A stretch of DNA of 58,122 bases, from the NCBI GenBank assembly GCA_913057975.1, contig CAJXOQ010000003.1, positions 1 to 58,122 on the forward strand, in the 5' to 3' direction. The notes under the pieces were generated by a model, which worked only from the letters and a program-made list of their open reading frames with translations, was not told where the DNA came from and did no database searches. Both the position numbers and the translations under genes were made by a program. Origin of the DNA: an uncultured Marinobacter sp. (lineage in GTDB: Bacteria; Pseudomonadota; Gammaproteobacteria; Pseudomonadales; Oleiphilaceae). Position 1 is the first letter of the stretch; the number at the start of each line of letters is the position of its first letter. Below, one piece after another: positions 17,669 through 26,668 of this stretch.

Positions 17669-20347
17669 ATGTACCAGGACGATGATCCCATAGAGACCAG
17701 TGAATGGCTGGATGCGCTGGAATCTCTGATCGAACAGGAGGGCGTTGATCGCGCCAAGTACATTCTCGAAAGGCTCTCCGAACGAGCCAGCCGCGACGGC
17801 ACTGAGTTGCCCTATTCCATCACCACGCCCTTCCGCAACACGATTCCTGTCACCCAGGAATCCAGAATGCCGGGTGATCTGTTCATGGAGCGGCGTATTC
17901 GCTCGCTGATCCGCTGGAACGCCATGGCCATGGTGCTGCGGGCCAATCAGCGCCCGGGTGATCTTGGCGGGCACGTGTCATCCTTCTCCTCGGCGGCCAC
18001 ATTGTACGATGTTGGCTTTAACTACTTCTTCCACGGCGGTGACGAGAAGCGTGAATCGGATCTGGTGTATTTCCAGGGCCATTCCTCTCCGGGCATTTAT
18101 GCCCGTTCCTACCTGGAAGGGCGTTTTGACGAAGCTCAGCTGGACAAGTATCGGGAAGAGGTTGACGGCGACGGCCTGTCATCCTACCCGCACCCCTGGC
18201 TGATGCCGGATTACTGGCAGTTCCCCACGGTCTCCATGGGGCTGGGGCCGATCCAGGCGATCTACCAGGCCCACGTGATGAAGTACCTGGACAGCCGCGA
18301 GCTGATCGACATGGGTGACCGCAAGGTGTGGTGCTTTGTCGGTGACGGCGAATGCGATGAGCCGGAAACCCTGGGGTCTATCTCTGTGGCCGGCCGCGAA
18401 AACCTCAGCAACCTGATTTTTGTCGTTAACTGTAACCTGCAGCGTCTCGACGGCCCTGTGCGTGGTAACGGCAAGATTATCCAGGAACTGGAAGGCGTGT
18501 TCCGGGGAGCCGGTTGGAACGTACTGAAAGTGGTCTGGGGCCGCATGTGGGATCCCCTGTTCGAGAAGGATCAGGACGGCCTGATGCAGCGTGTCATGGA
18601 CGAAGCCGTTGACGGCGACCTGCAGAATTTCAAGAGCAACGGTCCGGCCTACACCCGTAAGCACTTCTTCGGTAAGTACCCGGAGTTGTCCAAGATGGTG
18701 GAGAACCTCACCGACGAGGACATCAACAAGCTTAACCGCGGTGGCCACGATCCTTATAAGGTCTATGCCGCCTATCATCACGCCATTCATAACAATGGCG
18801 GGCGGCCGACGGTGATTCTGGCCCATACCATCAAAGGTTATGGCTTCGGTACGGCCGGCGAAGCGCAAAACACGGCACACTCGCTCAAGAAGCTCGATAT
18901 TGAGCAACTGAAGGCCTTCCGTGATCGCTTTGCGGTGCCGCTGAAAGACGAAGAGCTCAAGGACGTGCCCTACTACCGGCCTGCGCCGGACAGTCCGGAA
19001 ATTGTCTACATGAACAAGCGCCGGCAAGAGTTGGGTGGTTTCTATCCCAAGCGTCGCAAGGACTGTCAGCCGTTGCAGACGCCGCCACTGGATACCTTCA
19101 AGAACCTGCTGGAAGGCTCCAACGGTCGTGAGATCTCCACCACCATGGCGTTCGTGCGATTGCTGACGGCTCTGACCAAAGACAAGCGCATCGGTAAGCG
19201 AATTGTTCCGATCGTACCGGACGAGGCCCGTACCTTCGGGATGGAGGGCATGTTCCGCCAGATGGGTATCTACACCTCTGAAGGCCAGAAGTACGTGCCG
19301 GAAGACCGTGACCAGATCATGTACTACAAGGAAGACAAGAAAGGTCAGGTGCTTGAGGAAGGGATCAATGAGGACGGCTCGATGGCGGCCTGGATGGCAG
19401 CGGCGACCTCCTACAGCACCAACAACTTCCCGTTGATACCGTTCTACATCTTCTATTCCATGTTCGGCTTCCAGCGTGTGGGCGACCTGGCCTGGGCGTC
19501 GGGTGACATTCAGGCCCGCGGATTCCTGGTGGGTGGTACCGCCGGGCGCACAACGCTGAACGGTGAAGGCCTGCAGCACCAGGACGGTCACAGCCATATC
19601 CTGGCCCAGACCATTCCCAGCTGTAAGGCCTATGACCCGGCTTACGGTTACGAAATGGCCGTGGTGGTCCAGCATGGCATCAAGGAAATGTTTGAAGACA
19701 ACCAGAACGTCTTCTACTACCTGACCATCGAAAACGAAAACTACGAGCAGCCCGCCATGCCGGAAGGCAAGGACGGCAAGAAAGTGGAAGACGGCATCAT
19801 CAAGGGCATGTACCTGCTGGATTCCGTTGAAACCAAGGGCCGCAAGAAAACGCCACGGGTTCAGCTGATGGGCTCCGGCGCCATCCTCAACGAGGTGCGA
19901 GCGGCGGCCGAACTGCTGAAAGAAGACTTTGGTGTTGCCTCTGATATCTGGAGCGTGACCAGCTTCAATGAACTGGCCCGTGACGGCCTGCACATTGAGC
20001 GCTGGAATCGCCTGCACCCGGACGATACGCCCAAGAAGTCGTACCTTACTCAATGCCTGGAGAAGCAGCAGGGGCCGGTGGTGTCGTCCACCGACTACAT
20101 CAAGCTGTTGTCTGAACAGGTGCGGGCGTACATTCCGAAAACCTATCTGACCCTGGGCACCGATGGTTTCGGTCGTAGTGATACGCGCGAGAAATTGCGC
20201 AGCCACTTCGAAGTGGATCGTTACTACGTGGCGGTGACCGCGCTGGCGGCCCTGGCAAGGGATGGCGAAGTCAAGAACGACGTGGTTCTCGAGGCTATGC
20301 GTAAGTACGGAATCGATCGCAACAAAACGAACCCGGTGCTGAGCTAA
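17669..20347 (+). CDS. aceE: Pyruvate dehydrogenase E1 component (homodimeric type)
   Basis: Thiamine-diphosphate enzyme that decarboxylates pyruvate and reductively acetylates the lipoyl groups of AceF. At 892 residues it matches the single-chain AceE class (E. coli 887). The ThDP motif is visible as GDGECDEPETLG ... VVNCNLQ about 30 residues later; RDGLHIERWN and the GTDGFGRSD(T)RE segment near the C-terminus are typical. The start is set at ATG 17669 because AAGGGGAGG lies four bases before it; the frame opens at an ATG six codons earlier that overlaps this RBS. aceF follows after 10 bp, forming an operon. E3 (lipoamide dehydrogenase) is not in the window. Confidence 0.97.
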   Translation: MYQDDDPIETSEWLDALESLIEQEGVDRAKYILERLSERASRDGTELPYSITTPFRNTIPVTQESRMPGDLFMERRIRSLIRWNAMAMVLRANQRPGDLGGHVSSFSSAATLYDVGFNYFFHGGDEKRESDLVYFQGHSSPGIYARSYLEGRFDEAQLDKYREEVDGDGLSSYPHPWLMPDYWQFPTVSMGLGPIQAIYQAHVMKYLDSRELIDMGDRKVWCFVGDGECDEPETLGSISVAGRENLSNLIFVVNCNLQRLDGPVRGNGKIIQELEGVFRGAGWNVLKVVWGRMWDPLFEKDQDGLMQRVMDEAVDGDLQNFKSNGPAYTRKHFFGKYPELSKMVENLTDEDINKLNRGGHDPYKVYAAYHHAIHNNGGRPTVILAHTIKGYGFGTAGEAQNTAHSLKKLDIEQLKAFRDRFAVPLKDEELKDVPYYRPAPDSPEIVYMNKRRQELGGFYPKRRKDCQPLQTPPLDTFKNLLEGSNGREISTTMAFVRLLTALTKDKRIGKRIVPIVPDEARTFGMEGMFRQMGIYTSEGQKYVPEDRDQIMYYKEDKKGQVLEEGINEDGSMAAWMAAATSYSTNNFPLIPFYIFYSMFGFQRVGDLAWASGDIQARGFLVGGTAGRTTLNGEGLQHQDGHSHILAQTIPSCKAYDPAYGYEMAVVVQHGIKEMFEDNQNVFYYLTIENENYEQPAMPEGKDGKKVEDGIIKGMYLLDSVETKGRKKTPRVQLMGSGAILNEVRAAAELLKEDFGVASDIWSVTSFNELARDGLHIERWNRLHPDDTPKKSYLTQCLEKQQGPVVSSTDYIKLLSEQVRAYIPKTYLTLGTDGFGRSDTREKLRSHFEVDRYYVAVTALAALARDGEVKNDVVLEAMRKYGIDRNKTNPVLS

Positions 20348-20357
20348 GGAGACCGCC

Positions 20358-22043
20358 ATGAGTGAACAGGAAATCAAGGTTCCGGATCTCGGCGGTGCAG
20401 ACGAGGTCGAGGTTATTGAAGTACTCGTCAGTAAGGGAGATTCGGTTGAGGAAGAAGATCCGATACTGACGGTGGAGTCCGACAAGGCATCGGTGGAGCT
20501 GCCGTCACCGGGTGCCGGAAAAATTACCAAGATCACCGTCAAAGTGGGTGACAAGGTCAAGGAAGGCGACGTTGTCGGGATGATGGAAGCCAGCAGCGAC
20601 GCCGGTGACTCGGATGACGGCAAGGATTCTGGCGAAGACGCCAAGTCCGATGAGAAAGACGAGGCGGAAGCCAAGTCGGACGACAAAGACGCCAAGTCCG
20701 AAGAGAAAAAACCGGCACCGAAGAAATCCGGCGGTTCCCGTAAGGAAACTGTGAAGGTGCCCGCGCTGGACGGCTTCGACAATGTGCCAGTGATCGAGAT
20801 CAACGTCAGCGAAGGTGATGAGGTTGAGGCGGACGACGCACTGGTGACCGTGGAGTCCGACAAGGCCACCATGGAGATTCCATCTCCCTATGCCGGCAAG
20901 ATCGGCAAGGTTCTGGTGTCCGAGGGCGACAAGATCTCCGAAGGTCTCGATCTGGTTGAAATGACCATCGTGGAAGAGGGTGGTGACGAAGGCGAAGAGG
21001 ACGCGTCGTCCGAGGCGTTTGAGTCTTCCGGTAAGGAAAAGCAGGAGGGTGAGCCTGAATCGAAAGGCAAGCCTTCCGAACCGAAGCCGGAGCAGTCCTC
21101 GGCAACCTACGAGCCACCGGCACCGGGTGCCAAGGTTCACGCGGGCCCGGCGGTGCGTAAGCTGGCCCGTGAATTCGGCGCAGATCTGACTCGCATCAAG
21201 GGTTCCGGCCCGAAAAGTCGCATCCTGAAAGACGATGTCCAGGCCTACGTGAAAAGCCAGCTGCAGCAGACGCAGCAGGGCAGCACCGTGGCTGGTGGCG
21301 GTGGCGCCGGTATTCCTGGCGTGAAACTGCCGGACTTCAGCCAGTTTGGTGAGATTGAGCGTGAATCCATGTCGCGCATGATGTTTGCCACGGCGAACAA
21401 TATGCAGCGTAGCTGGCTGAACGTGCCTCACGTCACCCAGTTCGAGGACGCGGATATCACCGATATGGAAGACTTCCGCAAGGCCCAGAAGGCGGCCGGC
21501 GAGAAGAAAGGTGTGAAGATGACACCGCTTCCGTTCCTGCTGAAAGCCTGCGCCACGGCGCTGGCGGAGTTGCCGCAGTTCAATGTGTCGCTGGATATGG
21601 ACCGCAAGGAAGTGATCCGCAAGCAGTTCATTCACATTGGCATTGCGGTGGACACGCCTCACGGGCTGATGGTGCCGGTGATCAAGGATGTCGACAAGAA
21701 GGGGCTCTGGGAGCTCGCGGCGGAAAGCGCCGACCTGGCGCAGAAGGCGCGGGACAAGCAGCTCAAACCGGCCGAGATGCAGGGTGCCTGCTTTACCATC
21801 ACCAGCCTGGGCGGTATCGGCGGCACGGCGTTTACGCCGATCGTGAATACGCCGGAGGTGGCGATTCTTGGTGTCTCAAAGGCGGCGATGAAGCCGGTCT
21901 GGGATGGCAAGGATTTCCAGCCACGGCTGATGCTGCCGTTGTCGCTGTCTTACGACCATCGCGCGGTGAACGGGGCAGATGCGGCCCGGTTTACCTCGGT
22001 GTTGAGTCAGCTGTTGGGGGATATTCGGTCCCTGCTTCTTTAA
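20358..22043 (+). CDS. aceF: Dihydrolipoamide acetyltransferase, E2 of pyruvate dehydrogenase
   Basis: Core of the pyruvate dehydrogenase complex; transfers the acetyl group from lipoyl-lysine to CoA. Two lipoyl domains carry Lys43 (VESDKASVE) and Lys169 (VESDKATME), joined by long charged/Pro linkers rich in D, E and K (residues 78-130 and 205-258). The peripheral subunit-binding domain spans about 261-298 (AGPAVRKLAREFGADL), and the catalytic domain ends with SYDHRAVNGADAARF, with His534. Asn538 stands where many E2s have Asp in DHRxxDG; I recall Asn there in Azotobacter/Pseudomonas E2p, so this is probably normal. E. coli AceF has three lipoyl domains, this one two (561 residues). RBS GGAG lies six bases before the ATG. 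Confidence 0.96.
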   Translation: MSEQEIKVPDLGGADEVEVIEVLVSKGDSVEEEDPILTVESDKASVELPSPGAGKITKITVKVGDKVKEGDVVGMMEASSDAGDSDDGKDSGEDAKSDEKDEAEAKSDDKDAKSEEKKPAPKKSGGSRKETVKVPALDGFDNVPVIEINVSEGDEVEADDALVTVESDKATMEIPSPYAGKIGKVLVSEGDKISEGLDLVEMTIVEEGGDEGEEDASSEAFESSGKEKQEGEPESKGKPSEPKPEQSSATYEPPAPGAKVHAGPAVRKLAREFGADLTRIKGSGPKSRILKDDVQAYVKSQLQQTQQGSTVAGGGGAGIPGVKLPDFSQFGEIERESMSRMMFATANNMQRSWLNVPHVTQFEDADITDMEDFRKAQKAAGEKKGVKMTPLPFLLKACATALAELPQFNVSLDMDRKEVIRKQFIHIGIAVDTPHGLMVPVIKDVDKKGLWELAAESADLAQKARDKQLKPAEMQGACFTITSLGGIGGTAFTPIVNTPEVAILGVSKAAMKPVWDGKDFQPRLMLPLSLSYDHRAVNGADAARFTSVLSQLLGDIRSLLL

Positions 22044-22058
22044 GGCTGGCAGTTCTGT

Positions 22059-22080
22059 TCCGTAGCCTTCGGGCTGCGGA
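22059..22080 (+). other. RNA hairpin with cUUCGg tetraloop downstream of aceF
   Basis: Nine-bp stem (arms TCCGTAGCC and GGCTGCGGA, one G-U pair) closed by a C(UUCG)G tetraloop, starting 15 bases after the aceF stop. This tetraloop is exceptionally stable in RNA. No U-tract follows, so it is more likely to protect or pause at the 3' end of aceEF mRNA than to be a simple intrinsic terminator. Confidence 0.6.
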
Positions 22081-22088
22081 GCGGTCGT

Positions 22089-22191
22089 GAGGCCGGTCAG
22101 GTTATTCAGAACACGCCCGTGGATACGTCCCTGTAGGGCTCGGTCGCGCCATCCCTGGCGCTCCACGGTTCTGAATAACCTGACCGGCCTC
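22089..22191. repeat. Long inverted-repeat element after aceF (REP-like)
   Basis: Two perfect 24-bp arms at 22089-22112 and 22168-22191 (GAGGCCGGTCAGG... and its complement) enclose 55 bp, which itself contains GCGCCA-tccc-TGGCGC (22146-22161) and CCCT-gt-AGGG. The nested design resembles mobile intergenic palindromes of the REP/MITE kind. Whether other copies exist in the genome cannot be seen here. Confidence 0.7.
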
Positions 22192-22232
22192 GCTTGTTTT
22201 GGCTTTGTAGATATCTCCTGTTTTCCTACTGA

Positions 22233-22406
22233 CTTGTTTGTCACCTCAACTTTGCGAATGGCGCGACGGCCAGCACCGTTGCCCGGGAGGCCTATTTCCT
22301 GGAGTTTGCGGAGAAGATGTGCAAGCGGGTGGATGTGCCGTTGAGGGAGGTGCTGGCGGTGATGACGTCGCGGGGGGTGCGTACCCGACTACGGGCTGGC
22401 GAGTGA
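22233..22406 (+). pseudogene. Decayed C-terminal remnant of an NADH:flavin oxidoreductase (Old Yellow Enzyme-like)
   Basis: An open stretch of 57 codons without a usable start encodes ...ANGATASTVAREAYFLEFAEKM and CKRVDVPL, then VMTSRGVRTR. This strongly recalls the AREAYFLEFAEK...PLMVTGGFRTR segment of NADH:flavin oxidoreductases, where a flavin-binding GG lies. The GG is lost here and the frame stops at 22404-22406, so only a fragment remains. It lies downstream of the aceF repeat and overlaps the 3' end of the convergent pxpC gene by 18 bp. The identification rests on memory of the family motif. Confidence 0.5.
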
Positions 22407-23333
22407 CGTTTTGAAGGTTTCCAGCTTGTGGTTGAAAATCGCGCGTTGGGCTTCTGCCTCTGCGACGTCCGCAAGGTAAAAACGGATCCGTGCCCCGGGC
22501 CCACGTTGCGCCAGTTGGCCAGCATCCAGGGTGCTCAGGCAGCCTATTTTCGGGTAGCCGCCGATGGTTTGCCGGTCTTTCATCAGGACGATCGGCTGGC
22601 CATCGCTCGGCACCTGAATGGCGCCATAGGCAATGCCTTCGGAGATGATGCCGTCCAGCTCAGAGTGAATGGGATCGCCCGTTAACCGGTAGCCCATTCG
22701 ATCGATCCGCTGGCTGACCTCGTAAGAACCCGTGAAAAACTTCATACGCTCACCCGGAGAAAAGTGCGGGTATTGGTAGCTGGGGATCACACCGATGTGG
22801 AGGTCCTGGTTATAGTCCGGGATTTCCCCGGCTGGCAGGCGTGTCATGGTCTTCGGATGGCTGCGGTCAAACCCGATGCAGTCGCCTTTGGCCAGCTTTT
22901 GCCCGCGTCCATCCAGTCCTCCAAGGCCTTCGCGCACGACGGTGGCGCAGCTACCCAGTTTCACGGTGGGCTTCAGCCCCCCGGCGACGGCAAGGTAGGC
23001 CCTTAGTCCGGCCACCGGCATGCCGAATTCGATATGGTCTCCCCGGTGGATTTGATAGGTATGCCAGGGTGCTGCCGCCTCTCCATTGATCTGCGCTCCG
23101 AGGTCCGCACCCGTGAGCGCGATGCAGGTATCCTCATGGGCCAGCAGGCTCAGTTTTCCAATATTGATCTCGATCTGCGCTGCCTCCGGTGGATTGTCGA
23201 GCAGGCGATTGGCCCAACGAAAGGCATGCTCGTCCATGGGACCGCCGGTGGTCACGCCAATGTGCTGATAGCCATACCGGCCAGGGTCCTGCAATAAGGC
23301 CAGCATGCCGCCATCCAGAACTTCAAAACTCAT
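22389..23333 (-). CDS. pxpC: 5-oxoprolinase subunit C (biotin-dependent carboxyltransferase-fold protein)
   Basis: Third subunit of prokaryotic ATP-dependent 5-oxoprolinase PxpABC, which hydrolyses pyroglutamate to glutamate. The family signature near the N-terminus is present (LQDPGRYGYQHIGVTTGGPMDEHAFRWAN broken as LLQDPGRYGYQ and GGPMDEHAF), with LTGADLGAQING, AYLAVAGG and PKIGCLSTLDAGQLAQ. The frame opens 13 codons earlier, but ATG 23333 starts the conserved MSFEVLDGG and overlaps the end of pxpB by 11 bp, as usual in these operons. Its 3' end overlaps a pseudogene fragment on the other strand. It is the last gene of the transport-oxoprolinase unit. Confidence 0.92.
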   Translation of the reverse strand: MSFEVLDGGMLALLQDPGRYGYQHIGVTTGGPMDEHAFRWANRLLDNPPEAAQIEINIGKLSLLAHEDTCIALTGADLGAQINGEAAAPWHTYQIHRGDHIEFGMPVAGLRAYLAVAGGLKPTVKLGSCATVVREGLGGLDGRGQKLAKGDCIGFDRSHPKTMTRLPAGEIPDYNQDLHIGVIPSYQYPHFSPGERMKFFTGSYEVSQRIDRMGYRLTGDPIHSELDGIISEGIAYGAIQVPSDGQPIVLMKDRQTIGGYPKIGCLSTLDAGQLAQRGPGARIRFYLADVAEAEAQRAIFNHKLETFKTSLASP

Positions 23334-24015
23334 CGAGGCTGCCTCCCAGGTCCAGATATTCCTGGCGGTCAATCGACCGGAACCGCACCCTATCCCCTAC
23401 TGATACCAGCGCCAGGGAATCGCTGTCCCAATCGATCATTTTTTGAGGCGTGCGACCGACTATCTGCCACCCGCCCGGCGTGGCGCTGGGATAGATGGCG
23501 GTCTGCGAGCCGGCAATACCAACGCTCCCGGTGGGTATTTTCTGTCGGGGCGTGGCTTTGCGGGGCAGGGCAATTCGCTGGTCGGTAATGCCGAGGTAAG
23601 CGAACCCCGGGCTGAATCCAATGGCGTAAACGCGGTAGGTCTGCTCACTGTGGATGCGCACCACTTCGTTCCGGCTCAGGCCTGAATAGTCACACACCTC
23701 GTCCAGGTCCAGGCCTACTTCGGCGCCGTAGTAGACCGGCAACTCGATGGTGCTGGAAGCGCTTTCATCCGGCGCCTCCTGTTCGCCCTCGCTCAATGCC
23801 TTGCGCAGCCGGGACGCGATGCCGAAGCGGTCGGTCCTGTCGGCGTCATAGCACACCAGCACGGAGGTATACGAAGGCACCAGGTCAATCACCAGGTCCG
23901 ACAGGTTCTGGCGAATGGCCTCCGTGGCCCACTTGACCTGGCCGGCGATGTCATCGCTGATACGGTCACCAAAGTAGACGATGCACGTACTTTCGTTGAC
24001 GGCTTCAATGATCAT
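23323..24015 (-). CDS. pxpB: 5-oxoprolinase subunit B (KipI-like)
   Basis: A 230-residue member of the KipI/PxpB family, the subunit partnering PxpC in 5-oxoproline cleavage. Characteristic pieces are LVPSYTSVLVCYD, LPVYYGAEVGLDLDEV, GFSPGFAYLG, LPRKATPRQKIPTGSVGIAG and PSATPGGWQIVGRTP. Its start codon overlaps the pxpA stop by four bases (24012-24015) and its end overlaps pxpC by 11, so the three are tightly coupled. The founding member, Bacillus KipI, is an inhibitor of kinase KinA, but the pxpABC context argues for the metabolic role. No signal peptide; cytosolic. Confidence 0.92.
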   Translation of the reverse strand: MIIEAVNESTCIVYFGDRISDDIAGQVKWATEAIRQNLSDLVIDLVPSYTSVLVCYDADRTDRFGIASRLRKALSEGEQEAPDESASSTIELPVYYGAEVGLDLDEVCDYSGLSRNEVVRIHSEQTYRVYAIGFSPGFAYLGITDQRIALPRKATPRQKIPTGSVGIAGSQTAIYPSATPGGWQIVGRTPQKMIDWDSDSLALVSVGDRVRFRSIDRQEYLDLGGSLDEF

Positions 24016-24746
24016 AGCGACTCGACGACCTGCCGCATGTGCCTGGCCGCTTCTACAGCATGCTGGCTGTCGCCATGAATGCAGAGGGTGTCGGCCTTTA
24101 TCGGGATACGTTTGCCGGAGATCGACGTGACGCTGCCTTCGGTGATGATCTGTGTTACCTGCCTTTCTATGGCTTCCCGCGTGTCGTGAACCGCGTTCTT
24201 CACCGAGCGTTTAACCAGTCGGCCTTCGTCGCTGTACGCACGGTCGGAAAACGCCTCGAACCACACATCGATGCCCACGTCGGCGGCCAGTGCCAGAACC
24301 TCGTCGGCATCGGGTGTTGCCATGACCACCAGGGGGCAGTGGGGCGCATAGTTGCTTACTGCAGCCATCACCGCTGTCAGGGTTGTGCGGTCTACTGCCA
24401 TTTTGTTGTAGAGCGCGCCGTGGGGTTTGATGTATTCGATGGCTGTGCCGTGGGTGCGGCAGATGCCGTCCAGCGCAGCGATCTGATACACCAGCAGGGC
24501 CTGGAGTTCCTCGGGTGCAAACTCCATGTCACGCCGGCCGAAGCCCAACAGATCCGGATAGCCGGGGTGCGCGCCGATGGCGACCTTCTCGACAATCGCG
24601 GTTCTGACGGTGCGGTCCATGGTCAGCGGGTCTGAGGCATGGAAGCCGCAGGCAATATTGGCCATATCAATGTAGGGCATGACCTCGGCATCCATGCCCT
24701 TGGTCCAGCTACCGAAGCTCTCGCCCATATCGCAGTTGAGTTTCAT
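24012..24746 (-). CDS. pxpA: 5-oxoprolinase subunit A (LamB/YcsF family)
   Basis: A 244-residue LamB/YcsF protein, the first PxpABC subunit. Diagnostic motifs are KLNCDMGESFGSW, ANIACGFHASDPLTM, IGAHPGYPDLLGFGRR and the IEYIKPHGALYNKM segment, followed by DRAYSDEGRLVKR and CIHGDSQHAV. These residues form the metal-associated active-site side of the fold. With PxpB and PxpC it couples ATP hydrolysis to opening of 5-oxoproline. The gene follows dctM by 30 bp, in the same transcription unit as a TRAP importer, which suggests that the imported acid ends up as 5-oxoproline or glutamate. Confidence 0.94.
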   Translation of the reverse strand: MKLNCDMGESFGSWTKGMDAEVMPYIDMANIACGFHASDPLTMDRTVRTAIVEKVAIGAHPGYPDLLGFGRRDMEFAPEELQALLVYQIAALDGICRTHGTAIEYIKPHGALYNKMAVDRTTLTAVMAAVSNYAPHCPLVVMATPDADEVLALAADVGIDVWFEAFSDRAYSDEGRLVKRSVKNAVHDTREAIERQVTQIITEGSVTSISGKRIPIKADTLCIHGDSQHAVEAARHMRQVVESL

Positions 24747-24776
24747 TGGTTGTCTCCAGAAACAAGTGAATGTGCG

Positions 24777-26084
24777 CTAGCCTCGGCTCATGGTTTGAGG
24801 GAGGTAGGTGACAATTTCCGGGAACCAGCCGATCAGAAACAGCGCCGCCATGATCAGCAGGAAAAAGGGGAGCGCAGCTCGGGCAACGTAGAGGATGTCT
24901 TTCCCGGTCAATGCCTGGATCACGAACAGGTTAAAACCCACCGGCGGTGTGATTTGTGCCATCTCAACCACCAGAACAATAAAGATGCCAAACCAGAGCA
25001 TGTCGATGCCGGCCTGCTGGACCATGGGCATGACCACGGCGACGGTAAGAACCACCACGGAAATGCCATCCAGGAAACAGCCCAGTAGAACGAATAGGGC
25101 AGTCAGGCAGACAAGCAGTTCGAAAGAAGAGAGCGACATGCTGCCAATCCATTCCGCCAACTCTCTTGGAATGCCGAGAAAGCCCATGGACAAGGTAAGA
25201 AAATGCGCGCCCACCAGAATCAGGCCAATCATGCAGGAGCTCTTGACCGCGCCCAGCAGGCTTGCCTTGAAACTGTCGGCGTTCAGGGAACTGGTGACAG
25301 CCGCCAGCAACAGGGCGCCAAAAACGCCGAGTGCGGCAGCCTCAGTGGGTGTGGTAAAGCCGGCATAGATCGAGCCAAGCACAAATACAATCAAGCCCAC
25401 GATGGGAAGCAGCATTCGCAGTGCCTTGATCTTGGCTGAGAACGAGATGTGCTCTTTCTTATGCTTGGGCATCTCATCCTTGTTCAATGTCGCCCACACC
25501 ATGGTGTACCCCATAAACATGACCACCAGCATGAGGCCAGGAAGAGCGCCGGCGATAAACAGACGGCCGATGGACACTTCGGCCGCCACGCCGTAAACGA
25601 TCAGAATAATAGACGGTGGTATCAGCAGCCCAAGGGTGCCGGAACCGGCAAGGGTACCGACAGCCATGCGGTCGCTGTAACCCTGAGCCTTGAGCTCGGG
25701 TAGGGTCATGCGGCCAATGGTGGCCGCCGTGGCGGCAGACGAGCCGGACACCGCGGCGAATATACCGCAGCTGAGAATGTTTACGTGCAGCAGCTTGCCC
25801 GGTAAACCACCCATCCAGGGTGACAGTCCCTTAAACAGGTCCTCGGACAAGCGAGTACGGAACAGAACCTCGCCCATCCAGATGAACATAGGCAGTGCGG
25901 TCAGAGACCAGCCGGTGCTTGCGCCCCAGCTGGAGGTTGCGAACAGAAGGCCGATCTGGTCGTTGCCGGACAACAGTAGCCCGAGGACGCCAATGCCAAC
26001 CAAGGTCAGTGATACCCAAACGCCAAGCGCGAGCATCAATATCATGGAGGCAGCGAGGGCGATGGAAAGCAGCGTGGTATCCAT
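24777..26084 (-). CDS. dctM: TRAP transporter large permease (DctM type)
   Basis: Integral inner-membrane protein of 435 residues with about 12 hydrophobic helices, the ion-coupled transport channel of a TRAP system. Family motifs include ALPMFIWMGEVLFRT, GIFAAVSGSSAATAATIG, MTLPELKAQGYSDRMAVGTL, AGSGTLGLLIPPSIILIVYG and ITPPVGFNLFVIQAL. It overlaps the dctQ stop by one base (26084), and together with dctQ and dctP it forms a complete tripartite importer, usually sodium-driven, for carboxylates or related acids. The neighbouring pxpABC and DUF1445 genes hint at glutamate-derived substrates, although the ligand is not deducible from this gene. Confidence 0.93.
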   Translation of the reverse strand: MDTTLLSIALAASMILMLALGVWVSLTLVGIGVLGLLLSGNDQIGLLFATSSWGASTGWSLTALPMFIWMGEVLFRTRLSEDLFKGLSPWMGGLPGKLLHVNILSCGIFAAVSGSSAATAATIGRMTLPELKAQGYSDRMAVGTLAGSGTLGLLIPPSIILIVYGVAAEVSIGRLFIAGALPGLMLVVMFMGYTMVWATLNKDEMPKHKKEHISFSAKIKALRMLLPIVGLIVFVLGSIYAGFTTPTEAAALGVFGALLLAAVTSSLNADSFKASLLGAVKSSCMIGLILVGAHFLTLSMGFLGIPRELAEWIGSMSLSSFELLVCLTALFVLLGCFLDGISVVVLTVAVVMPMVQQAGIDMLWFGIFIVLVVEMAQITPPVGFNLFVIQALTGKDILYVARAALPFFLLIMAALFLIGWFPEIVTYLPQTMSRG

Positions 26085-26602
26085 CAGACTTCCTCCAGAT
26101 TGACGTCACTTTCGTGTTGTTGATAGGAAGGCACACGTTTACGCAGCACCGCGATCAGGTCATCCAGGATCGCGATGGTAAGCGCTAACGTGCCCAGCCC
26201 TACCGGGATCTGAGGAATCCAGATCGGAATGGGAATGTAGCCGTGTGAGACCTCCTCGAAAACGTAGGACTCCCAAACCATGTGCCAGCAATAGAACGTC
26301 ATGAAGCACGCAAGGCCGAGGCCAAGTATGAGTACCGCCAGTTCCTGAACGAACCGCGCCCGGGCCGACCACTTCTGGATAACCAGGGTCACCCTGATAT
26401 GGCCACCTTCATGGAAGGTGTAGGCAAGCCCGAAAAACGTAGAAGCCGCGAGAGCATACCCGGACACGTTTTCAGCAGAAGGGATGATAAAGCCGAACAG
26501 CCGGCCGACAATCTGCACCAGAATCACGACCATGATCAACGCAATGCAGAACCCCGCTGCGTAACCAGACGCCAGGTAAAACTTTTCTCGAAGGGTACTC
26601 AT
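26084..26602 (-). CDS. dctQ: TRAP transporter small permease (DctQ type)
   Basis: A 172-residue protein with four predicted membrane helices (GFCIALIMVVILVQIVGRLFG; ALAASTFFGLAYTF; VLILGLGLACFMTFYCW; GLGTLALTIAILDDL). The pattern FGLAYTFHEGGHIRVTL matches DctQ proteins, in which the EGGH-x-R segment lies after the second helix. It holds together the large permease and the membrane face of the transporter. The gene is joined to dctM by a one-base overlap and is preceded by dctP after a 66-bp gap. The charged C-terminal tail (RKRVPSYQQHESDVNLEEV) should be cytosolic. Confidence 0.9.
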   Translation of the reverse strand: MSTLREKFYLASGYAAGFCIALIMVVILVQIVGRLFGFIIPSAENVSGYALAASTFFGLAYTFHEGGHIRVTLVIQKWSARARFVQELAVLILGLGLACFMTFYCWHMVWESYVFEEVSHGYIPIPIWIPQIPVGLGTLALTIAILDDLIAVLRKRVPSYQQHESDVNLEEV

Positions 26603-26668
26603 GGAAGATGCCTCCCAAGGCGGCTTTCCCGCTGGAATACCAGGGGAAAGCGTCTTGTGAATGGACCG

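Noticed and set aside
18179..20872. An 897-codon open frame on the minus strand across aceE and the start of aceF
   Set aside because: It is exactly antisense to aceE/aceF, whose products are unmistakable. Its translation is low-complexity (S/L/T then H/V rich), typical of an antisense frame in high-GC coding DNA.
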